This document shows, one piece after another, positions 48,295 to 58,057 of a stretch of 64,000 nt of DNA (positions are counted from its first letter, which is position 1; every line of letters begins with the position of its first letter). Both the position numbers and the translations under genes were made by a program. Under the pieces are notes generated by a model that saw only the letters and a list, made by a program, of their open reading frames with translations, searched no databases and was not told the DNA's origin. Source of the DNA: an uncultured Flavobacteriales bacterium (GTDB taxonomy: Bacteria; Bacteroidota; Bacteroidia; Flavobacteriales; JBLHRE01). The stretch lies in the NCBI GenBank assembly GCA_937139155.1, contig CAKZPI010000011.1, positions 110,391 through 174,390 on the forward strand, given 5' to 3'.

Positions 48295-48570
48295 ATGTAT
48301 TGTGTTTACGTTTTGTATTCTGCTAAATACGACAAGATTTACATAGGTTATACCTCCAATCTAATTGCCCGTTTTCATGGACATAATTCACTGTCTCCAA
48401 CAGGATTCACGAAACGATTTCGTCCTTGGGTTGTAGTTCATGTGGATTTTTATGATTCTAAAAAGGAGGCTATGATTCAGGAAAAAAGATTGAAAGGAGG
48501 GCAAGGAAGACAATGGATTAAGGATGATCTACTCCTAAAAGCAAAAACCTTAGGGCTCATATCCGCCTGA
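48295..48570 (+). CDS. Small GIY-YIG nuclease family protein
   Basis: This 91-residue protein starts at MYCVYVLYS; an upstream in-frame GTG/ATG adds 8 residues. The GIY-YIG core is VYVLYS (4-9) and YIGYT (16-20), with the catalytic Arg26 (ARFHGHN) and Glu63 (QEKRLKG), as in UPF0213/YhbQ-like single-domain nucleases. No DNA-binding domain is attached. The last codons (LGLISA and the TGA stop) are encoded by TTAGGGCTCATATCCGCCTGA, so the stop lies inside the palindrome TCCGCC-TGA-GGCGGA and the bases GGGCTCAT equal the tRNA-fMet anticodon arm. This ties the gene physically to the repeat family. A DNA-mobilising role is my inference. Confidence 0.88.
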   Translation: MYCVYVLYSAKYDKIYIGYTSNLIARFHGHNSLSPTGFTKRFRPWVVVHVDFYDSKKEAMIQEKRLKGGQGRQWIKDDLLLKAKTLGLISA

Positions 48571-48635
48571 GGCGGATATTGTCTTTTTAACCCAGGCTCC
48601 TCACCCCAACACCCGCATGCGCCCTAGGCGTATGC
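48562..48635 (+). repeat. Palindrome pair, copy 1, at the GIY-YIG 3' end
   Basis: Palindrome TCCGCC-TGA-GGCGGA (48562-48576) is followed by TATTGTCTTTTTAACC and, about 40 bases later, a second palindrome GCATGCGCC-CTA-GGCGTATGC (48615-48635) followed by TGTCT. The GTCTTTTTAA after the first palindrome could act as a terminator tail. Confidence 0.8.
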
Positions 48636-48734
48636 TGTCTCACTTACGAGGCATTAAGGTGAAGCCATCAACGGTTCGTCCATCCTCCACAGGCAAGGAT
48701 GACTTTTAGAGGTTTCAATTCACCGTGATTCTTA

Positions 48735-48806
48735 TCCGCCTGAGGCGGATAACGTCTTTTTAACCGTGGTGTGCCCTGGATCCCAGCATGCGCCTTAGGC
48801 GTATGC
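48735..48806 (+). repeat. Palindrome pair, copy 2
   Basis: This has the same order 171-173 bases downstream: TCCGCC-TGA-GGCGGA (48735-48749), TAACGTCTTTTTAACC, then GCATGCGCC-TTA-GGCGTATGC (48786-48806) and CGTCT. The two copies differ mainly between the palindromes, which indicates an old tandem duplication under constraint at the palindromes. The remaining bases to 48985 hold no visible gene. Confidence 0.8.
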
Positions 48807-48985
48807 CGTCTGATTCATTGCCCTAATGGCCTTTGATTGTTATCAATTACAATGGGAGGCTCAATAGTTCGTCCATATTTTGTTTTCAAGGGATCTCTTA
48901 TGGGTCGTTATAGGGGAGGCTAAAAGATGGCCTCAACAAAACCAATGGTTATGTACCTTGCGTTTCTAAAACAAAATCAAAATCC

Positions 48986-49477
48986 ATGGACTTCTACGCA
49001 CTCAAAGCAAAAACAATCAACGGAAAAGAATTCCCTTTTGAAGAGCTAAAGGGCAAGGTGGTCATCATTGTAAACACAGCAAGTAAATGTGGGTTTACCC
49101 CTCAGTTTGAAGGACTGGAAAAGCTTTACCAGAAATACAAGAATCAAGGTCTTGAAATTTTAGGCTTTCCCTGCAATCAATTCGGAAGTCAGGATCCTGG
49201 CAGCGAGGAGGAAATCGAGGAATTCTGTCAGGTCAATTACGGGGTCAGCTTTCAAATGTTTGCGAAAGTTGAGGTGAATGGAAAAAATGCCCACCCCGTA
49301 TTCAAGTTCCTGAAAAAGGAAAAAGGCAGCCTTTTAGGGTCTTCCATTAAATGGAACTTCACCAAGTTTCTTGTAAACCCAGAAGGGCAAGTTGAAGAGC
49401 GGTATGCTCCAACTTCAACACCTGAAAAAATGGAAGACAAGATTAAAGACTTGCTACTAGAGGCTACCGCATCTTAA
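48986..49477 (+). CDS. Glutathione peroxidase family protein
   Basis: This 163-residue thiol peroxidase has the peroxidatic Cys35 in [11 protein letters not shown], the [12 protein letters not shown] motif with the resolving Cys and active-site Gln, and the WNFTKFLV motif. It is a Cys (not Sec) type and probably uses thioredoxin to reduce hydroperoxides in the cytoplasm. No signal peptide. It stands alone between the repeat region and a convergent lipoprotein gene. Confidence 0.95.
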   Translation: MDFYALKAKTINGKEFPFEELKGKVVIIVNTASKCGFTPQFEGLEKLYQKYKNQGLEILGFPCNQFGSQDPGSEEEIEEFCQVNYGVSFQMFAKVEVNGKNAHPVFKFLKKEKGSLLGSSIKWNFTKFLVNPEGQVEERYAPTSTPEKMEDKIKDLLLEATAS

Positions 49478-49505
49478 AGCTTATGAAAAGAAAGCCCGGT
49501 CCGGA

Positions 49506-49859
49506 TTACTCTTCTTCCAGGTAAATCACTTGGTTGCTCATAAAATCACCAGTTAGTTCAAGGTCCTGTGCATTGGTATACCCTTCTTTCTTGCCCCTTA
49601 AATAGTATGTGCTTAATGCGTCGGGAATATAGCTTGCCCGAAAAGTTCCCTCAGGGCTCACCTCGAATGAGTCAAATACTTGCATTCGAACTGTGCCCTT
49701 ATGTTGACGAAGACCAATAAGCTGCACGTAACCTCCAGATAGGACCGTCTCTTGTCTTGCCTCCCTTACCTCTCCTGTGACGATCAGCTCTTCTTGCTTG
49801 GAGCATGAACTGAGCATGCAAATAATAAGAAAGACGCTGAGCGATTGTGGTAAAGTCAT
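49506..49859 (-). CDS. Small lipoprotein, tandem paralogue 1
   Basis: This 117-residue protein has a lipoprotein signal (SVFLIICMLSSCSKQEE) and a single beta-sandwich resembling a carboxypeptidase-regulatory-like domain (VTGEVREARQETVLSGGYVQLIG ... STYYLRGKKEGYTNAQDLELTG). The arrangement V.G...E..T......Y..L..L, then TYYLR..K.GY, is shared with the neighbour at 49959, so they are duplicates. Function unknown; outer-membrane-anchored, probably facing the periplasm. Confidence 0.75.
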   Translation of the reverse strand: MTLPQSLSVFLIICMLSSCSKQEELIVTGEVREARQETVLSGGYVQLIGLRQHKGTVRMQVFDSFEVSPEGTFRASYIPDALSTYYLRGKKEGYTNAQDLELTGDFMSNQVIYLEEE

Positions 49860-49958
49860 GAGGGTGCAGGATTTAAAATTATGCTTCGGCTCTTGTGGTA
49901 TTCCTTATCATAGGCAAGAGCCAAAAATTCATAAACGTAAACCATCCAAAAATTGGAT

Positions 49959-50327
49959 TTATTGAACAGCTCCGGAAAGGAAAACCGTTGCTTCTTCCCA
50001 AACCTCACCGCTTACTTGTACATCAAAAGGCCTTGAGTATCCATCCTTTGAAGGGCGCAGGTAATAGGTTCTGAAATCCTTGTCTTCGTAGCCTAGTTTA
50101 AAGTTCCCTTGAGCGTCCGTTTCCGCTTCAGCAAAAACGGTCATCTCAACGGAACCATTGATTTCAGAAAGACTGATAAGTTCAATCTTTGCGTATGGAA
50201 TAGGGTTTTGGGTATGCTGTTCAAGGGCTTGGCCATGCACAAGCATGCTCTGAGATTTTTCACAGGAAATGAAAAATACAGAAAACAGAATCAGACAAAT
50301 GCAGGCGAAAAATTGTTTTGGATACAT
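49959..50327 (-). CDS. Small lipoprotein, tandem paralogue 2
   Basis: This 122-residue lipoprotein has a signal CLILFSVFFISCEKSQS. It has the same fold pattern as the gene at 49506: VHGQALEQHTQNPIPYAKIELISL, MTVFAEAETDAQGNFKLGY, TYYLRPSKDGYSRPFDVQVSG. The two lie 99 bases apart on the same strand, with the 49506 gene downstream. Function unknown. Confidence 0.75.
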   Translation of the reverse strand: MYPKQFFACICLILFSVFFISCEKSQSMLVHGQALEQHTQNPIPYAKIELISLSEINGSVEMTVFAEAETDAQGNFKLGYEDKDFRTYYLRPSKDGYSRPFDVQVSGEVWEEATVFLSGAVQ

Positions 50328-50395
50328 ATGAGTAAGGTTATCACATCCTTACCTCAAAGTTAAGAAAAGATTAAGAGTTTTTGAGTTTGGGTGTA

Positions 50396-50430
50396 AAAAA
50401 ACGGGAGAATCGCCTTGAGTCTCCCGTTTC
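50396..50430 (-). terminator. Terminator of metK
   Basis: ACGGGAGA and TCTCCCGT form a perfect stem. On the reverse strand it is followed by seven T residues, about 35 bases after the metK stop. Confidence 0.9.
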
Positions 50431-50464
50431 TACTGAGTTCCGTAGTGTTAACATTTAGTTAACA

Positions 50465-51721
50465 TTAGCCGAAGAATGCTTTTTTGATATCGTCTACACG
50501 GTCTAATTTTTCCCAGGTAAAGAGTTCCACCTTCATGGTTTTCTTCTGTCCGTCGGCTGTAACAAAGGTTTTTTCAACCTCTTGAGCTGGTCTTCCCATA
50601 TGTCCGTAGGCGGCTGCCTCTTGGTACATGGGTTGACGTAGTTTGAGGTTTTGCTCAATCATACCCGGACGAAGGTCGAAAAGCTCAAGGGTTCTGCGGG
50701 CAATCTCTCCATCGGTCATATTCACTTTTGAAGATCCGTAGGTGTTTACATACAAAGAGGTGGGCTCAACCACTCCAATCGCATAAGAAACCTGAACCAG
50801 GATTTCATCGGCTACACCTGCAGCAACGAGGTTTTTGGCAATGTGACGGGTAGCGTATGCGGCAGACCGGTCTACTTTAGAGGGGTCTTTTCCTGAAAAA
50901 GCGCCACCTCCATGGGCTCCTTTCCCACCATAGGTGTCTACAATGATTTTTCTTCCGGTTAAACCGGCATCTCCGTGCGGACCACCAATCACAAACTTTC
51001 CGGTTGGATTGATGTGGTAGGTGATGTCATCGTTAAACAACTCCTGAATCGAGGGCTCAAGGCGTTGGATTAAGCGAGGAATCAAGATTTCAACCAGGTC
51101 GGTTTTAATCTTGGCCAACATTTTATTATCGTCAGGGTCAAAATCATCGTGCTGGGTAGAAACTACAATGGTGTCAATACGGATGGGGGTATTGTCGTCA
51201 TTGTACTCAATGGTTACCTGAGATTTCGAGTCGGGTCTTAAATATGCAATCTCTTTGCCTTCTCTTCGCAGGGCAGCCAATTCTTCAAGAAGTTTATGGC
51301 TAAGGTCAAGGGCTAGGGGCATGAAGTTTCGGGTTTCATTGGTGGCATACCCAAACATCATTCCTTGATCGCCAGCTCCTTGCTCTTCTTTGTTCCCTCG
51401 GTCAACCCCACGGTTGATGTCATCAGATTGTTCATGAATGGCAGAAAGGATTCCACAGCCCTTGGCGTCGAACATGTACTCGCTTTTGGTGTAGCCAATG
51501 CGTTCAATTACTTGCCTTGCAATGTTCTGAACATCCAGGTAAACGTCTGACTTAACCTCTCCTGCCAAAACTACTTGACCAGTTGTTACCATGGTTTCGC
51601 AAGCAATTTTTGCTTCAGGGTCAAAGGCTAGAAAATTATCTACTAGGGCGTCTGAAATTTGGTCAGCTACTTTGTCAGGATGGCCTTCTGAAACCGATTC
51701 TGACGTAAATAAATACGGCAT
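50465..51721 (-). CDS. metK: S-adenosylmethionine synthetase
   Basis: This 418-residue enzyme makes SAM from methionine and ATP. Motifs include [21 protein letters not shown] at the start (ATP and Mg binding), [12 protein letters not shown], and the P-loop-like [19 protein letters not shown]. It has its own promoter (51828-51858) and is divergent from the methionine operon, whose riboswitch senses its product. Confidence 0.98.
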   Translation of the reverse strand: MPYLFTSESVSEGHPDKVADQISDALVDNFLAFDPEAKIACETMVTTGQVVLAGEVKSDVYLDVQNIARQVIERIGYTKSEYMFDAKGCGILSAIHEQSDDINRGVDRGNKEEQGAGDQGMMFGYATNETRNFMPLALDLSHKLLEELAALRREGKEIAYLRPDSKSQVTIEYNDDNTPIRIDTIVVSTQHDDFDPDDNKMLAKIKTDLVEILIPRLIQRLEPSIQELFNDDITYHINPTGKFVIGGPHGDAGLTGRKIIVDTYGGKGAHGGGAFSGKDPSKVDRSAAYATRHIAKNLVAAGVADEILVQVSYAIGVVEPTSLYVNTYGSSKVNMTDGEIARRTLELFDLRPGMIEQNLKLRQPMYQEAAAYGHMGRPAQEVEKTFVTADGQKKTMKVELFTWEKLDRVDDIKKAFFG

Positions 51722-51827
51722 ATACGTTTAATTCTTAAGGTTACGAGAAAGGTAGGGGCCAACTGCTGCTCTCTTTTTAGCATTTTTTAAAGTGGTTGCA
51801 ATCAGCCAAATCTTTCCACGAAGGCCG

Positions 51828-51858
51828 CAAATGTAAGTGTTCAGGTTGGGCTTTCCAA
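51828..51858 (-). promoter_or_regulatory. metK promoter
   Basis: On the reverse strand: TTG (51856-51858), 20 bases, TACATTTG (51828-51835). This is an exact Bacteroidota consensus, about 107 bases upstream of the metK start. No S-box is visible in the metK leader. Confidence 0.72.
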
Positions 51859-51909
51859 CGCTGGATTTGTTTCGAAAACAAGTATTCAAATAAAAAAACT
51901 GGAAAATGT

Positions 51910-51941
51910 TTGGAGAATAAAAATTTCTGCCCATATCTTTG
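51910..51941 (+). promoter_or_regulatory. Promoter of the methionine operon
   Basis: TTG (51910-51912), 21 bases, TATCTTTG (51934-51941). The expected transcription start near 51948 lies just before the riboswitch aptamer at 51961, which supports the call. Confidence 0.72.
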
Positions 51942-51960
51942 CCCCAGTTCTTTACAAACA

Positions 51961-52070
51961 CTTATCCAGAAAGTGCAGAGGGAAAGGCCCTATGACGCAC
52001 TTGGCAACCCATTTTGGTTTCACACCCAAAGTGAAGGTGCCAATTCCTTCCCAGAAATGGGATAGATAAG
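51961..52070 (+). promoter_or_regulatory. SAM-I (S-box) riboswitch aptamer
   Basis: The conserved S-box elements are present in order: CTTATC (P1 5' strand), AGAGGGA, GGCCCTATGA, GGCAACC, AAGGTGCCAATTCC and the closing GATAAG (P1 3' strand, 52065-52070). SAM binding should stabilise P1 and favour the terminator at 52107. It precedes genes for methionine synthesis, the normal S-box target. An inverted repeat GTTTCTGCAGAAAC at 52082 lies between aptamer and terminator. Confidence 0.93.
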
Positions 52071-52106
52071 TTGGAGTGATTGTTTCTGCAGAAACAAAAT
52101 ATTTAC

Positions 52107-52144
52107 AATCTCTTCCAGCTTGCCTTTTGGAAGAGATTTTTTTG
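52107..52144 (+). terminator. Riboswitch-controlled terminator
   Basis: AATCTCTTCC pairs with GGAAGAGATT, followed by seven T residues, between the S-box and the first methionine gene at 52212. When SAM is high the transcript should end here. Confidence 0.88.
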
Positions 52145-52211
52145 TTTCAAAGGGTAAGGTTATCATTCTGAGGTAAGTGTTAGTTGTTTAATCAATTTTA
52201 ACAATTAACAC

Positions 52212-53387
52212 ATGAAATTTACAAGTGAACTGCTTCACCAAATTGAGGCAAACCTTGAGACTGGAGCCCTGGCTCCTCCCATTTATCAAACTTCCACCTT
52301 CGTACAAGAAGCCCCTGGGGTGAACAAAGGATTTGATTACAGCCGATCAAACAACCCCACTCGGAAATGTCTTGAAGATCTATTGGCCGCTATTGAACAT
52401 GGCGCTGGTGCCTCTGCTTTTTCAAGTGGCCTGGCCGCTGTTGATGCGGTGATTAAAACCTTGAAAACAGGGGATAAAATTCTGGCCGTAGACGATGTTT
52501 ATGGAGGGAGCTTTCGGGCATTTACCCACATCTACAAAAAGCTGGGTATTCAAGTAAATTATGTTGACACCAGCGATATCTTTGAAGTGGAAAAAGCCCT
52601 TAATGAGGAGGTTAAACTGGTTTGGCTTGAAACTCCTACAAATCCAACCCTTAAAATTTCTGACATTCAGGGAATTGCAGTTTTGGCCCAAAATGTGGGG
52701 GCAAAATTAGTGGTTGATAATACCTTCGCCTCTCCCGTGCTTCAAAATCCCATCAAACTGGGGGCAGATTTCATCATTCATTCCGCCACCAAATACATAG
52801 GTGGACATTCGGATGTGATTGCCGGAGCCGTAATTTCCAAATCAAAAGAAGACGCAGATCAAATAAAATTCATCCAAAATGCTACGGGTGCAGTGCTTGG
52901 TCCGTGGGATTCATATTTGCTAATTAGGGGGCTTCATACCTTAGAGTTACGGGTGAAACAAAGCTGCAAAACGGCTTTTGAATTGGCTGAATTTTTACAT
53001 GCTCATCAAGACATCCAAAAGGTAAATTACCCGGGCTTGGAATCCCATCCAAACCATTGGATTGCTAAGGAGCAACAAAACGGATTTTTTGGGGCCGTAA
53101 TTTCGTTTTCCTTCAAAGATGATTCTACAGAAACAGCCTTGAAATTTTTGAAAAACCTGAAAAGGTTTAAGCTTGCTGAAAGTTTAGGTGGTACAAAGTC
53201 TTTGGCCTGTCACCCCGCAAGCATGACTCATAAATCTACTCCTAAAAGCATCCGCATTGAGGCAGGAGTTAAGGATAGCCTGGTACGTCTTTCAGTTGGA
53301 ATTGAGGATGCTGAGGTCTTAATTGAAGATTGCAGGCAAGCCTTTGAAAACACTCAGAAACTCAAACCCATAGACGTCTTGAAATGA
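52212..53387 (+). CDS. Cystathionine gamma-synthase/lyase family PLP enzyme
   Basis: This 391-residue Cys/Met-metabolism PLP enzyme has YSRSNNPTR (cofactor phosphate contact), FSSGLAA, LETPTNPTLKISD and the PLP lysine in HSATKYIGGHSD (Lys194). Its C-terminus has SLGGTKSLACHPASMTH, typical of the cystathionine branch. As the first gene after a SAM riboswitch it most likely acts in methionine synthesis as cystathionine gamma-synthase or O-acetylhomoserine sulfhydrylase, but lyase activity cannot be ruled out. It overlaps the next gene by 4 bases. Confidence 0.9.
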   Translation: MKFTSELLHQIEANLETGALAPPIYQTSTFVQEAPGVNKGFDYSRSNNPTRKCLEDLLAAIEHGAGASAFSSGLAAVDAVIKTLKTGDKILAVDDVYGGSFRAFTHIYKKLGIQVNYVDTSDIFEVEKALNEEVKLVWLETPTNPTLKISDIQGIAVLAQNVGAKLVVDNTFASPVLQNPIKLGADFIIHSATKYIGGHSDVIAGAVISKSKEDADQIKFIQNATGAVLGPWDSYLLIRGLHTLELRVKQSCKTAFELAEFLHAHQDIQKVNYPGLESHPNHWIAKEQQNGFFGAVISFSFKDDSTETALKFLKNLKRFKLAESLGGTKSLACHPASMTHKSTPKSIRIEAGVKDSLVRLSVGIEDAEVLIEDCRQAFENTQKLKPIDVLK

Positions 53388-54376
53388 GCAAAATAAAAGT
53401 CGGATTATTAGGAGGGGGCACTGTCGCCCTCTCCTTTTTAGACCTTGTTCAAGTTCATAGTTTGAACATTGAAGTGGTGGCTCTACTGGTCAAGAATGAA
53501 TCAAAGCCTAGGGGGGTTACCCGCATTCCAGTCACATCCTCTGAAAATGAATTCTTTAGCCTCTATGATTTTGACATACTTGTGGATGCGAGCAATGCCG
53601 GGAACGAAAGGTGGTCGGTCATTGAAAAAACCATGCTTTCTAAAAAGCCCGTAGTTTCTGCAAATAAAAAATGGATTGTTGACCAGTTTGATGCTTTTCA
53701 CAGTTTGGCCAGGCTTTGTGAGGTGCCTTTCTTATATGAAGCTGCCACAGCGGCAGCCATTCCGGTTGTAAAGGCTTTGAATTCTTATTATAAAGACCTA
53801 GATATCCAGGGTATTAAAGGAATATTAAATGGGTCATGCAATTATATTTTATCTCAAATGGAAAGGGGTTGCACCTTTCAGGATGCCCTAAAGGAGGCTC
53901 AACTAAAAGGGTTTGCAGAAGAAGACCCAAGTCTTGACCTCAGTGGGGAGGATGCTAGAAGCAAATTATTGCTACTTGTTTACCACGGCTTCGGGAAAAA
54001 AATGAATCGAAACCATATTTCTTTGCAAGGAATTCAGAACCTTAGAGAGCAAGACTTTAAAAATGCTGCCCAAAGGGGTGAAACCATCCGACTAATTGCT
54101 GAGGCGCGGATTTTAAAAGGGGAAATAAAGGCGGAGGTTAGGCCTCGATGTATTCCTAAGACTAGTAGTTTGGGTCAGGTTAAAGGGGCATTGAATGCGA
54201 TTGAGATCACCACAGCCTTTGGGTGTACAGAGTCATTTACCGGTCAGGGGGCAGGCGGAACCCCTACGGCCCAGGCATTGATATCTGACCTTTTTTCAGC
54301 ATTGGAGGGCTTCGATTACCAAGACACAAAAGCTTTCTTGTCAGACAGGTCTAAATGTGAAAATATAATGGAATAA
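53384..54376 (+). CDS. hom: Homoserine dehydrogenase
   Basis: This 330-residue NAD(P)-dependent enzyme reduces aspartate semialdehyde to homoserine, the precursor for methionine. The N-terminal Rossmann motif is GLLGGGTVALSF. It also has VVSANKKW, the family signature FLYEAATAAAIPVVKAL, GILNGSCNYILSQM and GFAEEDPSLDLSGEDARSK. No C-terminal ACT domain is present, so feedback by threonine is unlikely and control probably comes from the riboswitch. It lies tightly between the PLP enzyme and metH. Confidence 0.92.
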   Translation: MSKIKVGLLGGGTVALSFLDLVQVHSLNIEVVALLVKNESKPRGVTRIPVTSSENEFFSLYDFDILVDASNAGNERWSVIEKTMLSKKPVVSANKKWIVDQFDAFHSLARLCEVPFLYEAATAAAIPVVKALNSYYKDLDIQGIKGILNGSCNYILSQMERGCTFQDALKEAQLKGFAEEDPSLDLSGEDARSKLLLLVYHGFGKKMNRNHISLQGIQNLREQDFKNAAQRGETIRLIAEARILKGEIKAEVRPRCIPKTSSLGQVKGALNAIEITTAFGCTESFTGQGAGGTPTAQALISDLFSALEGFDYQDTKAFLSDRSKCENIME

Positions 54377-55396
54377 ATGATGAATAAGGAGAGCATTCAG
54401 GATCGCTTGAAAAAGCATATTTTGATTTTAGACGGGGCCATGGGAACCATGATTCAAGCCTATAAATTGGAAGAAGAAGACTTCCGAGGCCAAAGGTTTA
54501 AAGGTCACTCTGAATCCTTGAAAGGGAATAACGACCTCCTTTCCATCACCCGTCCGGATGTGATTGAAGCCATTCATAGGGCCTATTTTGAGGCTGGAGC
54601 CGATATCGTGGAAACCAATACCTTCTCAGGTACCACCATTGCACAAGCTGATTACGCCTGTGAAGATGCTGTGCACGACATTAACTTTGAATCGGCCCGA
54701 ATTGCAAAAAAAGTCGCCAATGAGTTTACCAAGGCCCAACCTGATAAGCCACGGTACGTTGCGGGTGCCATCGGACCCACCAATAAAACAGCCTCCATAT
54801 CACCGGATGTGAACAACCCCGGGTTTCGGGCGATTTCTTTTGATGAGCTCTATCATGCCTATAAGGCCCAAGCAAAAAGTTTGATTGAAGGTGGGGTAGA
54901 CTTTCTTTTGGTGGAAACCGTTTTCGATACCTTGAACGCAAAAGCCGCCTTGGTGGCCATTGACGACCTTTTTCAGGAAGGGGTGAAAAAAGTTCCCATT
55001 TCGGTATCAGGTACCATTACCGATGCCTCGGGAAGGACCCTTTCTGGCCAAACCCCTGAAGCTTTTTTGATTTCTTTGATGCATATTGACCTCTTGAGTA
55101 TAGGATTCAATTGTGCATTGGGTGCCAGCCAACTTTTGCCTTACCTTCAAGTCCTTCGCCGAAAGGCACCTTTTTACATTTCTGCTTACCCGAATGCTGG
55201 CCTGCCCAATGAGATGGGTGCCTATGATGAAAGCCCTGAGAAAATGGGAGAGCAAGTAAAAACTTACCTAGATCTAGGTTTGGTGAATATTTTAGGAGGC
55301 TGTTGCGGAACCCAGCCCGAACACATTAAGGTCATGGCTGATTTGGCTAAGGATGCTAAGCCTCCGAAACTCAATGATGAAAACCTGGAAGCCTGA
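54377..55396 (+). CDS. metH: Methionine synthase, homocysteine-binding subunit (split MetH N-terminus)
   Basis: This 339-residue protein corresponds to the first domain of MetH (homocysteine S-methyltransferase). It has [14 protein letters not shown] at the start, [12 protein letters not shown], and the zinc cysteines in GFNCALGA and [11 protein letters not shown]. It ends where the pterin domain of a one-chain MetH would begin, and that part is encoded by the next gene, whose ATG overlaps this TGA by one base. The two-gene arrangement is known in Bacteroidota. Confidence 0.93.
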   Translation: MMNKESIQDRLKKHILILDGAMGTMIQAYKLEEEDFRGQRFKGHSESLKGNNDLLSITRPDVIEAIHRAYFEAGADIVETNTFSGTTIAQADYACEDAVHDINFESARIAKKVANEFTKAQPDKPRYVAGAIGPTNKTASISPDVNNPGFRAISFDELYHAYKAQAKSLIEGGVDFLLVETVFDTLNAKAALVAIDDLFQEGVKKVPISVSGTITDASGRTLSGQTPEAFLISLMHIDLLSIGFNCALGASQLLPYLQVLRRKAPFYISAYPNAGLPNEMGAYDESPEKMGEQVKTYLDLGLVNILGGCCGTQPEHIKVMADLAKDAKPPKLNDENLEA

Positions 55397-58056
55397 TGGA
55401 AAAATACCTAGCATTATCCGGCCTTGAGCCGCTATACATTCACTCCGATTCCAATTTTGTGAACATCGGGGAGCGATGCAATGTTACAGGGTCTAGAAAG
55501 TTCAAACGCCTGATTACCGAAGGTCTTTTTGAGGAAGCCCTCGAAGTGGCCAAACACCAAGTGGATGGAGGGGCTCAGATTCTAGATGTTTGCATGGATG
55601 AAGGCTTGATTGACGGGGTAGAAGCCATGACTACTTTTCTGCAATTAATTCAGTCAGAGCCTGACATCGCCCGAATTCCAGTGATGATCGATTCTTCCAA
55701 ATGGGAAATCATTGAAGCCGGATTAAAATGCGTTCAAGGAAAGGCGGTTGTGAACTCCATTTCCTTGAAAGAAGGCGAGGAGGTTTTCAAGAAACAAGCT
55801 AGAAAAATCAAACAATTTGGGGCTGCTGCGGTCATCATGGCTTTTGACGAAAGGGGGCAAGCAGACTCTCTTTCAAGAAGAATTGAAATTTGTGAACGGT
55901 CCTATCGGGTCCTGGTTGATGAATTGAATTTCCCGTCGCACGACATCATTTTTGACCCAAATATTTTCCCCGTTGCCACGGGAATGGAAGAGCATAGACG
56001 AAATGCCCTTGATTTTTTTGAAGCCACCCAATGGATTCGGGAAAACCTGCCCGGAGCCCAGGTTTCTGGCGGGGTAAGCAATGTCTCTTTTTCCTTTCGC
56101 GGATTTGACCGTGTGCGAGAGGCCATGCATGCAGCCTTTCTTTACCATGGCATTCAATACGGAATGACCATGGGCATCGTGAATCCAGCTCAGCTTGAGG
56201 TCTACGAAGAGGTGCCCAAAGACCTTCTGAACTGCGTTGAGGATGTGCTTTTTGATCGGCATGATCAGGCGGGGGAGGATCTTCTTGAAATGGCAGAGCG
56301 GTATCGAGGGCAAGGGAAGAAAGAGGTGCGTGATCTGGCCTGGCGAGATGAAAATTTAGCTCAGAGAATTGAACATGCCCTGGTGAAGGGTGAAACAGAA
56401 TTCATTGTAGAAGATGTGGAAGAAGCCCGACAAAGTTTGGGAAGTCCCTTGGCGGTGATTGAAGGTCCTTTAATGGACGGAATGAATGTGGTGGGGGATT
56501 TGTTTGGCTCTGGGAAAATGTTCTTACCACAGGTGGTGAAATCTGCCCGTGTCATGAAAAAGGCCGTGGCTTACCTTGAAGATTTCTTTGATCACGATTC
56601 AAGCAAATCAAGTCGTGCAGGAAAAGTGCTTCTGGCAACGGTGAAAGGTGATGTTCACGACATTGGGAAGAACATTGTAAGCGTGGTTCTGGCTTGCAAT
56701 GGCTATGAAATCATTGACCTTGGCGTCATGGTTCCGGCCCAGAAAATTTTGGAAGAAGCCGTTAAGCAAAAGGTTGATTTGATTGGTCTCAGCGGACTCA
56801 TAACCCCGAGTTTGGATGAAATGGTATTTGTAGCCCGTGAAATGCAGCGTCAGAACATTGATATTCCCTTGTTGATTGGCGGGGCCACTACTTCAAAGGT
56901 TCATACTGCGGTTAAAATTCAGCCTACCTTTTCTCTATCACCCACCATTCACGTTTTAGACGCGTCTAGGGCGGTGACGGTTGCAAACAAGGTTTTGGGG
57001 CAAGAGAAGGATAAGTTTGCTCAAGAATTGGCCAAGGAGTATGCCCGGGTTCGGGAAGGTTACGCCAAAAAGCAATCTGAGAAAAAATTAAGGTCTTTTG
57101 AAGATGCTAATAAACATAAGCTTGAGATTGACTGGACCAATTATAAACCGGTACGACCCAAGTTTCTGGGGGTGAAATCCTTTACGGGAATAAATCTCCG
57201 AGAATTACGCCAGTACATTGATTGGACGCCCTTTTTCATGACCTGGAATCTGGCGGGGAAATTTCCTCGGATTTTAGAGGATGAGGTTGTTGGTGAACAA
57301 GCGAAAGTATTGTTTGGAGATGCCAATGAAATGCTGGATGAAATCATTTCAAAGAAAATCTTAGATGCCCGGGCGGTCATTGGCTTCTGGCCTGCAAATC
57401 GGAAGGGTAATGACGTTATTTTTAAAACGGAATCGGGCGAAAACATCTTCCATTTCCTGCGGCAGCAAACCCAAAAAGCACAGGGGCAACCCAATTTAAG
57501 CCTGGCTGATTTCATTGCTCCTCATTCAGCGGGTTACCAAGATTATATTGGGGCCTTTGCCGTTTCTACTGGGCACGGTTTGGAGGCTTATTTGAATAAG
57601 TTCCAAAAAGACCAAGACGATTACAAGGCGATAATGGCCAAGGCCCTTGCTGATCGACTGGCAGAGGCCCTTGCTGAACTCATGCATGAAAAGGTAAGGA
57701 AAGAACATTGGGGTTATGCCCCATCAGAATCGTATGAAAATGCTGATTTGATTGCCGAAAAGTATCAAGGAATTCGCCCGGCTCCGGGGTATCCCGCCTG
57801 TCCAGATCATCTTGAGAAAAACACCATTTTTGAGGTGCTTAATGCCCCGGAAAAGGTAGGCATCACCTTGACCGAATCCTTAGCCATGGATCCGGCTTCG
57901 AGTGTTTCGGGCTGGTATTTTGCCCATCCTGAATCAAAATATTTTGGTTTGGGGAAAATAGACCGAGATCAAGTGAAAAATTATGCAGAACGAAGGAACA
58001 AACCCCTTGAAGAGATTGAAAAATGGCTTCATCCGGTATTAAGATACAATCCATAA
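55396..58056 (+). CDS. metH: Methionine synthase, folate/cobalamin/activation subunit (split MetH C-terminus)
   Basis: This 886-residue protein holds the remaining MetH modules in order. The pterin-binding domain has [14 protein letters not shown] and [13 protein letters not shown]. The cap and cobalamin domains have [15 protein letters not shown], with cob(I)alamin-ligand His421. The C-terminal SAM-binding activation domain has [19 protein letters not shown] and [14 protein letters not shown]. It moves the methyl group from 5-methyl-THF through B12 to homocysteine bound on the partner subunit. A cobalamin supply is therefore needed. MetF, which makes the folate substrate, is encoded next. 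Confidence 0.96.
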   Translation: MEKYLALSGLEPLYIHSDSNFVNIGERCNVTGSRKFKRLITEGLFEEALEVAKHQVDGGAQILDVCMDEGLIDGVEAMTTFLQLIQSEPDIARIPVMIDSSKWEIIEAGLKCVQGKAVVNSISLKEGEEVFKKQARKIKQFGAAAVIMAFDERGQADSLSRRIEICERSYRVLVDELNFPSHDIIFDPNIFPVATGMEEHRRNALDFFEATQWIRENLPGAQVSGGVSNVSFSFRGFDRVREAMHAAFLYHGIQYGMTMGIVNPAQLEVYEEVPKDLLNCVEDVLFDRHDQAGEDLLEMAERYRGQGKKEVRDLAWRDENLAQRIEHALVKGETEFIVEDVEEARQSLGSPLAVIEGPLMDGMNVVGDLFGSGKMFLPQVVKSARVMKKAVAYLEDFFDHDSSKSSRAGKVLLATVKGDVHDIGKNIVSVVLACNGYEIIDLGVMVPAQKILEEAVKQKVDLIGLSGLITPSLDEMVFVAREMQRQNIDIPLLIGGATTSKVHTAVKIQPTFSLSPTIHVLDASRAVTVANKVLGQEKDKFAQELAKEYARVREGYAKKQSEKKLRSFEDANKHKLEIDWTNYKPVRPKFLGVKSFTGINLRELRQYIDWTPFFMTWNLAGKFPRILEDEVVGEQAKVLFGDANEMLDEIISKKILDARAVIGFWPANRKGNDVIFKTESGENIFHFLRQQTQKAQGQPNLSLADFIAPHSAGYQDYIGAFAVSTGHGLEAYLNKFQKDQDDYKAIMAKALADRLAEALAELMHEKVRKEHWGYAPSESYENADLIAEKYQGIRPAPGYPACPDHLEKNTIFEVLNAPEKVGITLTESLAMDPASSVSGWYFAHPESKYFGLGKIDRDQVKNYAERRNKPLEEIEKWLHPVLRYNP

Positions 58057-58057
58057 A

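Noticed and set aside
51722..51960. A second SAM riboswitch in the metK leader
   Set aside because: The reverse strand between the metK promoter and its start lacks the GGCAACC and GGTGCCAA elements; only the forward leader has them.
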